A DNA stretch of 64,000 bases from Thuidium tamariscinum (taxonomy: Eukaryota > Streptophyta > Bryopsida > Hypnales > Thuidiaceae), in assembly GCA_947034885.2 (NCBI GenBank), contig OX344752.2:12648001-12712000 (forward strand), in the 5' to 3' direction. Each line of letters opens with the position of its first letter. The stretch's first letter is position 1. Below the pieces are notes generated by a model. It ran no database searches. It was not told the DNA's origin and saw only the letters and a list, made by a program, of their open reading frames with translations. This document shows, one piece after another, positions 1-11,828 of this stretch. Position numbers and translations under genes: made by a program.

Positions 1-230
1 GTGGGAATCAACAATTTAAAAATAAATAAATCCAAAAGCACTCATTGGAAGTCAAAGCACTAAACAAGATCTCCCCTTTTCATTCAAAATTTCAAGGATG
101 AATAGTTGCATTCTTGTCCTACATACAAAGATTCTTTGTCATCCATTAGACTCTATACATCCATGTTGATGTTCAAAAGTTAATGATATTGTAAAAATGC
201 AATATGTAAAGGATAATAACAAACCAAACC
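1..230. repeat. Partial copy of inverted-repeat family L
   Basis: The first ~200 bases match the arms of the inverted repeat at about 11.07-11.47 kb. Shared words include GGGAATCA near the very start, GGAAGTCAAAG, CAAGGATGAA and AAAGATTCTTTGTCAT. Only one arm is inside the window, so this is one half of a copy cut by the window edge or a solo arm. No coding content is seen. Confidence 0.5.
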
Positions 231-277
231 AACATTAAAATTACAAATATCTTACCTTTAAGTTCTTTTGTACCACA

Positions 278-671
278 AGGTGAATGCAAGAAACACTTGT
301 ACTATTTTATATCACACAACATGTGCTGATCTGTTTCTTGGCCATAGCTTTTGCATTTTAACTTGAAATGACTCGAAATTTCTAGGGAAGGTATTTATGA
401 CTATCATACACCTTATGTAATTTTTTCATAATTTTGAAAAATGATTTACTATTTAAATAGTACTAGTGATTGAATTTCTTGAGGTTTGGCACTTCTCAAG
501 TTCTACTACTTAGAGATTTTTTTAACAAATTTCCTTTGGTGGTTTTCTTCATCTTAAAGGTATTTACATTATTCATATTTTAAAATTAAATTTTTTTTTT
601 CTAATTTTAAAGCGCTCCCAAAAAAATCAGCCAAACACAACAAATAGTACAAGTGTTTCTTGCATTCACCC
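278..671. mobile_element. Family A MITE, short form (A1)
   Basis: A 394-bp element begins AGGTGAATGCAAGAAACAC and ends with the inverted counterpart GTGTTTCTTGCATTCACCC. It is flanked by CACA (274-277) and CACA (672-675), a 4-bp target-site duplication. The terminal ~30 bases of each end are near-perfect inverted copies (..CTTGTACTATTT). It is non-coding and is the shortest member of the family in the window. Confidence 0.8.
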
Positions 672-2269
672 CACACCAAGACCTTAATATCCTATATAAA
701 TAAATTCTATGAACTAATCTACCTTCAAAATCAAAGATATTAAGTTTCCATTTTCCAAAGTTGAATTCCTCCATAGTTCAACTTTATATGAAAATATTCT
801 AAATCCTAAATCCTAATAAAAGATTTGGTTTTGAATCCTTTTGGTGCTTGAATGCATGCTCAACTTCAAAGTTTTGTGAATAAAGACATTGTCTTGGAGT
901 TTCATGTCTTCAAAGACAATCAAAGAAGATATCAAAGATAAAACTAAGATGTATATCTAGCTTCTATTATTATAATAGAGAAATTCTACCTAACTTAACA
1001 ATAAACCTTTAATGACTATGAGCTCTCTTACAATATTTTGCACACAATCTACACAAAGTATGTTTTTCATATTGAAGGAAATTGTTGTATAATGTAAGAT
1101 GTGTAAACATCAATAAAACCAAGAAAATATGTTGTTCCATGATGTGTTTGTACTGATTTAGTAGAACAAAAGAAATAATTTGGCAACAAAAGTAATTGCT
1201 ACTTCTACAAGATCCTCTGGTAGCAACACAAGAATACATCAAGTTGAAGGCCAATCTCAAGATCATGCATAATAAAGGACATAGCAAAACAATTTTCTAG
1301 TAGACAGAATTCTAAATCACATGTATGCATATTGGGTCTTTCTTCAGATCTCCTCTTCTTCCTTTTTTGAGAAGACAATTTTGATATCTTTGTCAAATCT
1401 TTACCATAGATTGTATATTAGAGTTTTGTTGTCAACCTTCACAAATTCTGCATTGCATAGACTGATATCATCTTTTCATTATTGTTGATTGGTCATTGCC
1501 ATTACTTACTCTTTGTATTTCTAGAATGGAACTTGCAAACCTCAATTACCCGCTTTGGGGTCCAAAGGAGTGCTTGAAATATTGATGTACCAAAGACTAC
1601 ATCAATATGTCCATGAAGAAGTTTGACTAAGATGCTACATCTATGATTGTATGCAGACCTCGAAAATCTCTCCACCGGAGCTTTTCAGCTTTACTGTACA
1701 CGTTCAAAGGCATTTGGAGAGTACTGTGCAAAACATTCCCTCCTTGAAAACTGGTGGAGAAAGTCAGTCATATTCTCCAAAAGGCTTGAAAATACTCAAA
1801 AACGACGGAAATTGACAGAGTTAGTTAACCGAACTCTGCCACGAAGAAAATTAATAATCATGTCTAGCTTCGAGACCCACTACCGTTGACCCATTCGGCC
1901 AAATCTTCGACCCTCTTCGGTTCCCCACGTCCCTCCAACGCAAACATAAGTGCACTGCAACCTACAGTATCGTCTTGACTTTTGCATTTCATATCAAATC
2001 TTGACAAGCAAGCACTTCCAACTAATCTTTCATTGACAAAGTGAGAACCGTGTCTTCAATTGAGCTTTCGGTGACGTACGAGTAGTCCATTGCAAGCCAG
2101 CCAGAGCAATGGGCGCGCTACCGCATCCAAATTAAGAATCGACATTCTCGAGATGTATGTGAGAGTTTCTGTGTCATCCACTGTATACAATTAAAGTGGC
2201 TTGCGCTGACTGATTTGATCAACAGCGGCATGCAGCTAGGTCTCAATCTCTGGAGCAAGGGTTGTAAGG
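672..2269. other. Unassigned flank upstream of the chitinase pseudogene
   Basis: AT-rich up to about 1.5 kb, then base composition rises towards ordinary plant gene-space values. An 80-codon plus-strand open frame at 1647-1889 resembles nothing I recognise. The stretch next to 2270 is the expected place for the dead promoter and leader of the chitinase, but no TATA box or other site is convincing. Confidence 0.3.
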
Positions 2270-4373
2270 ATGAAGATGTCGTCACCATATATTGTTGTTG
2301 CTGCTGCGGCTGCGCCTGCACACATGCGTTACGTTGGTGTTCCAGAATGTCGAAGCTGTGAAAGGGGGTTACTAGCTGGCTAAGATCGAGGCGAGTCGTT
2401 AGCCAACACTAATTTCCACTTCCAGACACGTACACGTGTTCTACGCCTTGGCCTTGCAGGAGTGGATCCAACGACGCACCAGCTGGTGCCACCGAATTAA
2501 TGCTCCGAGGACAATGGCCAGATTGCAACGTTCGTGGTTTCGATCAGCGAAAAGCTCGATCCAATCGTGCTGTGGTGCCTCTTCTGTCCATTGGGGGAGG
2601 AGACGCAGCACCCGCCACGTTCGGGGACATGGTGAGCATCTCTGCACGCACGGCGGAGCTAAACTGCAAGGAAGTGATTTTTTAATCCTAAAATCACGAA
2701 GGGTTTCCATAAAAACTCGTACATTGCTTCGAATCACTAAGCCTGCTGTTTAGCTCGATTCGAGCTAAACTGCCAGATATACAGTATCTCACCTCCCAAA
2801 GACAAAATTAACATAGCCTTCTAAATTCATAAGAACTTGTTTACATTTAATCTTATGGTCCAGGAAAAATACACGAGATACCTGAGTTCCTTGCGATTCA
2901 GCTCGAATCGAGCTGAATTGACAGTCTATTCATGGAAGTAGTGTTCCCAGATTCCATCGAGAGTAAAGCTTCAAGTGTATTAAAAACGTTCAGTCTAGCA
3001 CTCGAACTTAACTTCTCAAGGTACGTCTTCAGTATTGTGCTGGCCAGGCAGTATGGCTTCGAAGGGTTGAACCTCAATCGCAGCAGGAAATGGAGAATCG
3101 CGTCTGGCGCTCTCGCTAATGGAATGACGCGCCGCTACTATTGTGGAGTCTCAAGCCTCTGAGAAAATTGAGCTTCGATCTCCGGCCTCACGGCACTGCT
3201 TGCGCGTGGGCTTTTCCTCTGGTTTCCTGTTCTCCAATCACTTGAATTAGATAAAGCTGTTGACCAGGGGCCCTGAACATTTATTTCATCAAAGAAATGA
3301 TATTGCTCGTAAAGAAATCAATATGAGAATTGTAGTAACAATCTAATTCGTACGTCAGAAAGCATGCCAGGTTCAAGATCATGCCAGAAAGCCGATCTCA
3401 AAGTTGTTCAATTTGTAGGGTTTCTTGGTAGTCAGCAAGGATTGACAATTGCAAGTCATCAAAGAACTGCTTTATTCGTAAAGAACAAAATGAATAAGAC
3501 ACACACAGAAAAACCCTATACGATTTGACATGAAGTACGTTCGGGAAAGATGCCGAAGGAATCTTACGTACATCTGTTCAATTCGTGAATTATCTTTGTA
3601 ATTATTATTTATTACAGAAAATTGCAACTTCATCTCGATGATATATCTGAGTCTTTTCAATATCAAATAATTTAGTGATTTCATCGAATAGTTAAGGAAT
3701 GACAAAACAATTCTTCTGGCAATGAAAATCCATTGGTATTATTCTTGCAGCTGCTGTGAGTTACCAGTCCATCCTGCTCTTCGACGGCGACGAGAACCGG
3801 ACCTGGCCGATCGATCGACGCATTCCACTTCTACTTGGACTGGACCAACGTGACGAACCGCTCTGACTACCACGACTCATGGGAGCCCACCATCATCGGC
3901 GAACACACGCACAGCCTTGTCTGGACCCCAGCTCTAACCTCAGCACGAACCAGTAAGGAATCTCGAACTGGCTTTAAGCAGGTTTACGAAAACAAATAAT
4001 TGCCCTAGGGCTTGCATCCTACGGAAAGGAGTTGACCCTAACCTTAGCTTAATTACCAGTCTTAATAACACTGGAAGAGGTGCGCCAGCCACGAGCGGTG
4101 GTCACCCCATTTCCTACAAAGATTTTGTGGTATACTAACAATGATGGAGGCGCTATTGTTTTCCAGGATTCCACCACTGTGAGCATCCCACCAAGGTTCG
4201 CTCGGGGGTTTGCTGTGCCAAGAGCAGAGACTTGCTCGGCTTCTTTGCTCGCTTTCTTTGCTTGGGCTCTATATCACGATACGGGAAATTGGTCATTGGA
4301 TTTAGCAGGTGTGTTACTTTCAGCTCGCGCGCCTGGTCCTGTACTTCCTCTATACTCTCGAGAGCAGTTCTAA
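2270..4373 (+). pseudogene. Decayed GH18 (class V) chitinase
   Basis: Conserved blocks of a plant class V chitinase occur in the right order but in shifting frames. A possible start and signal-like segment (MKMSS..IVVAAAAA) begins at 2270. HVFYALA lies at 2433-2453 and LLSIGGG at 2581-2601. ARQYGFEGL lies at ~3043-3069, followed by NLN where the family has DLDWE, so the catalytic acid is gone. A SLMEWRAA-like block near 3113-3136 has Trp replaced by TGA (3125-3127). A good acceptor (TTCTTGCAG, ending 3750) opens a later exon with VSYQSILLFDG, then FHFYLDWTNV, DYHDSWEP, DPSSNLSTNQ, GISNWL, LGLASYGKE, GAPATSGG, NNDGG and FFAWALYHDTGNW (to ~4292). There are frameshifts near 2455, 3080-3115, 3800-3815, 3920 and 4240, and stops at 3954-3956 and 3975-3977. 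Active GH18 enzymes hydrolyse chitin in the apoplast or vacuole. This copy cannot make a functional one. The gap 3200-3750 is probably an intron, perhaps with an insertion. Confidence 0.85.
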
Positions 4374-5496
4374 ACCAAATTGATGTCTAGAATAAATACG
4401 ATGTAGGTCGAGTGTCAAGAACCCAACGGTCAAAAAAGCCGCTCAAATTCAAAAGGCTGACAAACAATTCAATGCTTGAAACGGTACTTCCTGAAAGCGA
4501 CGAAACGAACACCTGCAGTCGAATATATACTGTCCAGAACATATCCGACTTCAAAAGTGAGACGCTTCAAAAAATGGCGACTGAAAGTGATTTCAATTCT
4601 CACCTTTTCAGGGGGGCAAGGATTGATGGCACGTCGATAGTCCAGTTGTAACGAAAAGGTCTAGAATTAGTCAAGGTCAATTTCACATCACGGTTTGTTA
4701 CTGAGTTGCCATACCTGCATGGTTGCAACGGAGACTGATCACCGGTAATTCCTCCTGGTTTCTGAAGCGACAGGGTTCTAGGGTTCTGATCGACAGCTTC
4801 GACAATTTAAGATGAAGACATGTCAAACAACGTACAGCACTAGTACTCAAGCAACGAGACTGACTTTCTGGATAGAATAGTGTTACATCAAAAACTACAT
4901 AAGTTGTAGCAACGCTCGTTATTTCTGGCGATCCACAAAGCAATTGTCAAGCGAACCCTATACGACCTTTAATTTTTCTCACTGATTTCAGCATCTATGT
5001 CTCCCACAGACCAAGTATAGGGCTAACTTATTCAAGCAGACTAGCCAGGAGCTCTGATTGAAAACGCCGTCAACATGTTTTCCACAAATCAAACTAACAG
5101 AGTATCAATTCAACCAAAGCATTTCTCAATACAGAACGGGAAGAGCATGCACACATTCTTGTAATTAACCGGTAAAGTATGGAAGAGGGACGGCCATTGA
5201 TTGGGTATTGTTGTTCTTGGACCAACCCTTGTGAGTGAGCATAGACACCTGCTCTTGATCTCTTGAAAGATATGTACAGGCTGATTGCTACTGTAGTTAA
5301 CGCAAATCTTAGAAATAAATTTAGATTACACCTTCACGCTGATTTTGAGTAAGCAACTACTAAACAAATCACAAAGATCATTAGAAGTCGTTATTTCCTA
5401 ATAGTGAGGACTATTTAATATGTGTTCCCTAACTTTGGTCCAAGGTCACGACTATTCATGTTTCAACATCTCTACCTTTCTTACTTTCTAGCTAAG
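4374..5496. other. Unassigned moderately GC-rich flank
   Basis: Composition resembles the adjacent pseudogene rather than the AT-rich repeat DNA. A 79-codon plus-strand open frame (4412-4651) and an 81-codon minus-strand one (4698-4943) match no family I recognise and may be chance. This is the former 3' flank of the chitinase. Confidence 0.3.
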
Positions 5497-5498
5497 TA

Positions 5499-5771
5499 AG
5501 GTAGGTACACCCAAAAGCGCCCTGATTCTTAAACCGCCATCTACAGTGCACATACATTTTCAAAATCAGTCATGTTCGCAGGCTGTAGATGGCGGTTTCA
5601 GAAACAGACTTTGACTGTGAATAACTTTTGCATACGGTGTCCAAATCCTGCGTTCTTTGGTGCGTTGGAACATGCTTTCACTTGGCCACAAGACTGTATA
5701 AAAATCTGAACTAGCTAATAACAGGAACTAGGCACAGTATGAAAAACTGGCGCTTTTGGGTGTACCTACCT
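5499..5771. mobile_element. TA-flanked MITE (family G), Tc1/mariner-like
   Basis: A 273-bp element begins AGGTAGGTACACCCAAAAG and ends with its exact inverted copy; the inverted ends match for over 20 bases (AGGTAGGTACACCC..GCGCC). Both sides carry TA (5497-5498, 5772-5773), the target duplication typical of Tc1/mariner-type elements. Inside is a second perfect inverted pair, AAACCGCCATCTACAG at 5531-5546 and its complement at 5583-5598, which would fold into a hairpin. Near-identity of the ends suggests a fairly recent insertion. It abuts the outer family H element at 5775. Confidence 0.85.
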
Positions 5772-5774
5772 TAT

Positions 5775-6392
5775 ATGGGAAATTCCATTGAAATGGCAGT
5801 ATTCCATATGTCATTTTTCACACTGTACAATCTGAACTGAAAGTTGACATCTTGGATAGGCAAAGATTTTCATACATTTAGGACACATATAGATTTAAAA
5901 AATATATATGGCCAATTTTGTTAAAATGGCGGTATTCCAAATGCCATTTTTCAAACCGCGCAATCTGAACTGAAAATTGATATCTAAGACTGGTATAGAT
6001 TTTTAGACATCTATGACATATATAGATTTCCAAAATCTATGACAAATTTAGATTTCAGATCGCACGGTCTAAAACATCTTGGACAAGTTTGGATTTTAGA
6101 AATTCACAACACATATAGATTTCAAAAATCTAAGACCGGTATAGATTTCAAACTGTGTGGTTTGAACTGTCAAAAGTGTCAAATTAATGGAATACCGCCA
6201 TTTTAACGAAATTCGCCATATATGACATTTACATTCCAAATTGCACGGTCTGAAACATCTTGGATAGGACAGACATCTATAGAACATATAGATTTTTAAA
6301 ATCTATGGCATATTTAGATTTCAGAGTGTATGGTTTGAACTATAAAAAGTGTCAGAATAATGGAATTTCCCCATTTTGATGAAATTTTCCAT
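5775..6392. mobile_element. Outer family H element (H4), split by H3
   Basis: The left end ATGGGAAATTCCATTGAAATGGC and right end CCCATTTTGATGAAATTTTCCAT are inverted relatives of the family H ends. Between them lies a complete second member (5908-6219), so the outer copy is older. No target-site duplication is visible, and the left edge is within 3 bases of the family G MITE. Internal sequence repeats phrases such as CATATAGATTT many times. Confidence 0.6.
5908..6219. mobile_element. Inner family H MITE (H3)
   Basis: A 312-bp element with ends ATGGCCAATTTTGTTAAAATGGCGG and the inverted CCGCCATTTTAACGAAATTCGCCAT. It is flanked by ATAT on both sides (5904-5907, 6220-6223), which fits the 4-bp duplication of the other H copies, although a low-complexity site is weak evidence on its own. 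Confidence 0.7.
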
Positions 6393-6501
6393 CTGTTGAC
6401 TTTGCAAAGCAATCAACTTGTTTCTTTGAAAGTTGAATAAAACAAGGTTGCAAAATAGAGATACTTGTTAAGTAGTGCATACTTAATAGCCTATGAGGGT
6501 A

Positions 6502-7209
6502 GGGTCATTGCAAGAAACACTGTGTGTTTTCTATATAATTTTGGCATTGGATACTTCTTTTTTTCGAGAAAATTAATTAATTGGAAAAATAAATTTAAAT
6601 AAAAACGAAAAATATGTCCTATACCTTAAAGAAGAAGATATCCTACAGAGGAAAAAGCTTGGGAAAATTCTCTAAGAAGAACTAGAAAAGTGCAAAGTTT
6701 CATAAAAAGGTGCATAATAGGAAAAGGAATTTTTTCAAAATTTCAAAATTTTCCATTTGGGAACAGTTGATGGTGATAAGATTTCACCAAAAGAATAATC
6801 TTAAAACAATCATTAATATTCTAAAATTACATGCAATACAAACAATGTTTGCCCTCATGTAGAGGACATAAAATAATGTGTTTTTAGATTTTCTTTAATA
6901 GAAATATGCTTTCCTACTATGCAAATGTACCATAATATATTTAGCTCTAGATCATTAAAATTTGGAGATTTCTAGAAAGAATTAAACCCCTCTAAACCTC
7001 ACTTTGTGACAAATTAACAAAAATGAATTTTAAATATAAAATTTTTTTTTTTCCTAAAATATAACGAATGTAAGAACCATCAAATTAGAGAGGTCTACAA
7101 ATTATTTCATATTTTTAGATCTCTCTATTCAAAATTAAGTTATAGTAGAAAAGAACAATATCAATCCAATTGTGACAAAGAATAGGACTAGTCTTTCTTG
7201 CAATTACCT
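6502..7209. mobile_element. Family A element, ~0.7-kb form (A2)
   Basis: Begins GGGTCATTGCAAGAAACAC and ends CTTTCTTGCAATTACCT. Flanks are GGTA and AGTA, a 4-bp duplication with one mismatch, so this is an older copy. At 708 bp it belongs with A3, A6 and A12. Only the ends are inverted; there is no full palindrome and no coding frame. Confidence 0.65.
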
Positions 7210-8056
7210 AGTATAAGATTCAAAACTTGTATCAAATTGTATATTCAATTCACAAGTACAATGGGCACCAACTCAAAAAAAGTGTAAGACTTTAGTCCAT
7301 TTCTATTCCTTGTCCAATTGTTGCATTGGAGTTTGTATTAAGTTACCCTCTAAATCTATAGGCTAAAATTACATAGCACAATCTTGCATTTGTTGAGCCA
7401 CTATCCAAGGTTTAAACTAATGATGCTCCAAGCCTTGAGCTAGGTTTCTTGTCCCTATACTACAAATTTCATTTCACTGTTTCATCTATTCTAAACAATT
7501 ATGCTAATAAACACAATTTTTTTCTTGTTCAAATTGAACCAAATTCCTACTTGGTTTTGGAATGGCTAACTTTACTTTAGAACAAGAAGATAAAGAAAAG
7601 GAGATGAAATTAGCAAAAAACATCTTTAAGAGTTCATTTATAAAGTTCACTAGTTTTTGGATGAAGTTTTCTAATAGTAGGTCCTATTATGAATGAGAGT
7701 GTAGACATAATGGATGAATGAATATAATTGGATGATTTTTCTAACCTTCTTGCATCAAAGGATTTGTGGTGGATTGGCCTTTTGTTTAGCCCCTCTAAAT
7801 CATTCCAAAGGTTCAAATAAAAAAAAATAAAAAAAATAATTTTTTGCTTTGTTAATTTACCTCTTAGTTCCCTTACTAAATTTCGGCCTCAAACTGCAAA
7901 TATGAATTTATAATTGCAAATTTTATCATGTATGAAAAATAATAACTTCAACATTTTTCAAAAGGTAAAGTTAGAGGTTCACCATAGCCTTGAAGAGTGC
8001 CTATGGTTCTACAAGCTACCAATACACAAAAAATAAAATTGTTGGTGAGTTAATCC
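7210..8056. other. AT-rich sequence without recognisable genes
   Basis: Nothing coding is seen. Around 7880-7950 the phrase CTGCAAATATGAATTTA matches dispersed relatives near 17.95, 25.88, 26.49 and 47.61 kb, so part of this stretch is an old dispersed repeat. Confidence 0.4.
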
Positions 8057-8793
8057 ATAACCCCTAAAGGACCAAGGCCTTCTTCCCGTAAAAAAACATT
8101 TAAAACTGCCATTTCTATAGCAAAGAGTAAAAGAATCTGAAAACTATTTTTTTTCCCACATCTAACCATAAAATCTTACACTTGACTTTGAACCTCCTTA
8201 ACTTAATTTTTTTGCACTACACACTTTGAACTTTACATCTTTGTGATATATAATTGAGTTGAGACTTTAGGGAAACAAAGAAAAGTACAAAAATTGTAAT
8301 TTTAATCCTTTTAAAAATTATTAAATAGAAGTAGATACAAGATAGAAGGAAAATCTAAATTATTAATATCTCTAAGATGGAATTAAAATGAACTAATCCT
8401 AATGGTCAAATTGTTCTAGTAAGCAAAATAAACCATGTGAAATTTGTTTTTTTGAAAATCTATACAAATTGCATTCAAAATTAAATCATGTAAGTTATTT
8501 TTTCAAGAAGCTTTTTACAAAGACAAAAATATAATCAATGAGAAGGATTTTTTTTCATTTCTTAATACTCAAATTTTGGAATTTTATTTTGCTGCCTAGT
8601 CTCCCCTATTTTGAGTTTATTTGGACATAATTTTTGTTTCCTAGCACCAACTAAAAAAAATTATATTCCCATCAAGCTAATCAAAGTTTCTATCTTTGAA
8701 AAAATTTCAAAAAATCAGAATGAAATTTGTGTTTGTAGATATTGCCCAAAATCCCATTGCCCCTCGAAGGGAAAATGGTCTTTTAGGGGTTAA
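8057..8793. mobile_element. Family C (TTAA-type) MITE, C1
   Basis: Starts CCCCTAAAGGACCAAGG (from 8061) and ends GGTCTTTTAGGGG (to 8789). The flanks are ATAA on the left and TTAA on the right. It is a reverse-orientation relative of C9 (34.7 kb): its left end matches the inverted right end of C9. The interior is AT-rich and non-coding; short open frames such as 8611-8793 are incidental. Confidence 0.7.
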
Positions 8794-8955
8794 AGGATGG
8801 GCTCATGACCATTTTGAACCCACTACCTATTATTTCATTTTTCTGCCATGATTTTGCAACTACGTATAAACAAAAAGATTTGCATGTATTTTTGAAGGAT
8901 AGAGTTATATGTTTACCATAAGCTGTAAAAAAATATTTGAAATTACTATGAGTTT

Positions 8956-9894
8956 TTAATCCCTAAAGGTTTTTGACTATGTTTTCACCAAAACCACTCC
9001 AAAACTATTATTTCTAGGACAACTACCAAACTTTAAGAATAGAACATTTTTGGACAAATGTAACTATAGGGTCTTTTAATACACTAGTTTGAAAAAATGT
9101 GGAAAAAAATTCAGAAATTTTTACCATGTAGATTGCAAGAAGTGACAAAAACCAATTTTTTACTACTACAAAAATTTAGGCAGCTACAATTCAGAAGGCC
9201 TCATTAGTATGAAAAAATGTCCAAAATGATTGTAGCTCTTTGGATTCATTCTTCAAGTCAAATTGGCTGCATGATTAAAAAAATTTCAAATCATTTGGAA
9301 TTGTACAACATGTAGGAAAAAAATAATAAGTAGAAAAAAATAGAGAATGATTCAAAATACTAAATTATTAACAATTTATTTATAGATTTAAAAAAATCCA
9401 ATCCCAATGGTTGTAATGTTGTATTGAACAATCTACACCCAATTTTTAAAAAAGTTTTAATATTTAAAATTGAATTAAATAAAGAATTTCAAACTTTTTT
9501 TTGTAGAGTAGAGATTCTATAACTAGCTACAAACTACCCAAAACTAAAATCCTCGTAACTTTTGACTCATTGATCGAAATGGAATGATTCAAAGCTTTCC
9601 ACTTAGATATAAATCTAATAAACCAATTTCAGAATTTTTTTTAAAAAAAAATTAATTTTTAAAGAAGTTTTTTTTTCTACCCAAACTGCTCGTTGAGGTA
9701 TGAAAACTACATATCAAACAATAACTTTTGAACCATGTAGTCAAAAGTTATGAAAATTGTTGAGCCTTAAAGTTTCAACACAAGAAATTGTTGTGTGAAA
9801 ATTAAAAAAAATAAAAATAAAAACTCCATTCATAGGAACCTGCCCAAAATTGCTATGTTGCTAGAAAAGTGCACTTTAGTCCTTTAGGGGTTAA
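8956..9894. mobile_element. Family C (TTAA-type) MITE, C2
   Basis: Flanked by TTAA at 8956-8959 and 9891-9894. The left end reads TCCCTAAAGG (one change from CCCCTAAAGG) and the right end CCTTTAGGGG. The segment near the right end, AAAATTGCTATGTTGC, is shared with C5 at 22.15 kb. Non-coding. Confidence 0.65.
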
Positions 9895-11067
9895 GAAAAA
9901 AATGAAGAAAATTTATATCAAATATCAAATGTATTTTTAAAGAATCTGACTTTTTTACCATAGATGTATATTATAGTATATAACATCATGGTATAAACCA
10001 AAGTTATTGTTATTCTAAAATTAGATAATCAACAAACCATGGCTATAGGCCTGAAATTCATATTGCTATAAAATATTGAAATTTACAAATTTTTCAAATT
10101 TTTCAATTGGAATAGAGACTAAAACTTGATAATCTTCATTTCATTAGTTGGACTGAAATTCAAAAATATCATTTTTATAGCTAAATTCACATCAAAAGTA
10201 AATAGAAAGAAATGACCAAAATTCACTACAAGTGGTTGAAGCATCTTCTTTAGAAAAATCACTAATTCTATTGATAACAAGAGAATTCCCAATACTATTC
10301 ACTGTAAAAGAAACTCAAAAAATGTCCACAACAAAAAAAACTTGGATGAATTCCCGCCCCCCCCCCCCAATCCATTAGTGATCTGAAAACTGGCTAAATT
10401 TTGCTCATTTTCTACTTAACTTTTTATAATTTTTTTAAAAATCTTCCAAAAATGGACATTTGGCTAAAACCCTTGAATCTGTTCTGAGATCACTGGCCCC
10501 CATCCTACAGCTAAGCGAATGTGGCCCTGACATCCAAAGGATGGAAAACATTTATAGCAAATGGGGCCTGGCTGCCTGTAGCATTGGCAGGTATCCGGTG
10601 GCTGAGCCTCGTTTGAATTTTTTTGAATTTTGAAACCTAATGATTTTGAAAAAAGGTAATCTACGAATGTTCCCAGTGCATTCAACTTAATCCACTGGAT
10701 TTCGTAGATTTATCATGACTTCAGGAGACCAATCACGACTTAACAGGACATCCTGAAAGTCCAAACCCCGAAGACCCTGAAGCATCTGCTGAGTGTACTT
10801 AATGGTGATGAACCACGTCAACGATTCAACAATAATGAAAAAATATTCCAGTTTCACTAACGTACTGTAAGCTTATGCCAGATTGCCAGGTGTTTAAATT
10901 TAAATTTACTTGTTTCCGGCAGGCCACCTGTAACTGCCGGCCTTGTAATTTGATGAAATTCCGTTTCATTTGTTTCAAAAAATAAATAATAAAAAGTTAT
11001 ATGTATAAAATTTTCTAACCCTTGAGGGATGGACCAGTGACCATGGAAATCATGCATTTTGATAGTG
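9895..11067. other. AT-rich repeat DNA with LINE/SINE-like tail
   Basis: Contains a run of C near 10360-10370. Near 10951-10998 lies GATGAAATTCCGTTTCATTTG followed by an A/TAAA-rich run, a typical 3' end of a plant non-LTR retroelement; a second copy lies at ~22.28-22.34 kb. From ~11017 a family C-like end (AACCCTTGAGGGATGGACC) appears without a partner. No gene seen. Confidence 0.4.
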
Positions 11068-11472
11068 TGTGACAACGTCTATTTTGAAAAAGCCAAATAT
11101 ACTCATAGGAAGTCAAAGAACTATAGAAGATCTTCTTTTTCCACCCCTAATACCGAGGATGAAAAGTTGCACTTCTGTCTTAGAAGGAAAGATTCTTTGT
11201 CATTCAAAAGATGCCAAATGTTCGCGGCAATGTTCAAGGGTTAAACAAATGAGCTAGGTGAGCTTTCAAATAAGGTACTATAGGCTGCTCTTAAACCTGT
11301 AAAGACACCACAGACTAGAATGGTCCGATGAATGACAAGGGATTCTCCCATGTAGGACAGAAATGCAATCATTCATCCTCGGTTTTAGGAGTAGAAAGTG
11401 GAGGTCTTCTACAATTCTTTGACTTCAAATGAGTTTTTTTGAATATTTTATTATCAATGATTCCCATGGTTT
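11068..11472. repeat. Inverted-repeat element, family L
   Basis: The left arm (ACTCATAGGAAGTCAAAGAAC, then ACCGAGGATGAAAAGTTGCA) is mirrored on the right (TGCAATCATTCATCCTCGG, then TTCTTTGACTTCAAATGAG). The centre is near 11.27 kb. Ends are approximate and no target-site duplication was found. The short overlapping open frames on the plus strand here belong to the arm and are not a gene. Confidence 0.55.
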
Positions 11473-11628
11473 TAGAAATGTTGAATTCCGCAGGGACCCC
11501 CCATGTCCTTATGAGAGCTTATTGTGTTGAAAAGAAAGTAAAACTCCTTGCAATAGAAACAAATATTTGTAAATTTTCATAGGAAGAAAAATGCTACATT
11601 AAATGTTTTTTCTACTAGTTAGAAGATT

Positions 11629-11827
11629 GCAAGTTTTCGATTGTGGGAACGTTGAAGAATTGTGCCACGCTTGCGATTTGACGTGGCTGAGAGATTGTCA
11701 GATAATAATAATAATAAAATAACAATAATATTTTTTATTTGAAAAATTAAAATTAAAATTATTTTATTATTATTATTTATTCTGACTATTTCCAGCATTG
11801 GGAACAAGCTTAAAACAATCTTCTAAT
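11629..11827. mobile_element. Family D (MULE-like) MITE, short copy D1
   Basis: Ends TTAGAAGATTG and CAATCTTCTAA are inverted. Next to them are the family words GTGGGAACGTTG and CATTGGGAACAAGC, and the interior has the ACGTGGC box shared with D2 and D3. The copy is diverged and no target duplication is clear. Confidence 0.5.
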
Positions 11828-11828
11828 C

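Noticed and set aside
2118-2321. Gln-rich minus-strand frame (MQAQPQQQQQ)
   Set aside because: It is the complement of the Ala/Val-rich signal-like segment of the chitinase pseudogene.
3472-3705. 77-codon minus-strand frame inside the chitinase pseudogene
   Set aside because: It lies in the likely intron and has no recognisable features.
10356-10372. Long C run (and G run near 37442) as regulatory G-quadruplexes
   Set aside because: Single homopolymers do not make a convincing quadruplex motif and are prone to assembly or sequencing error.
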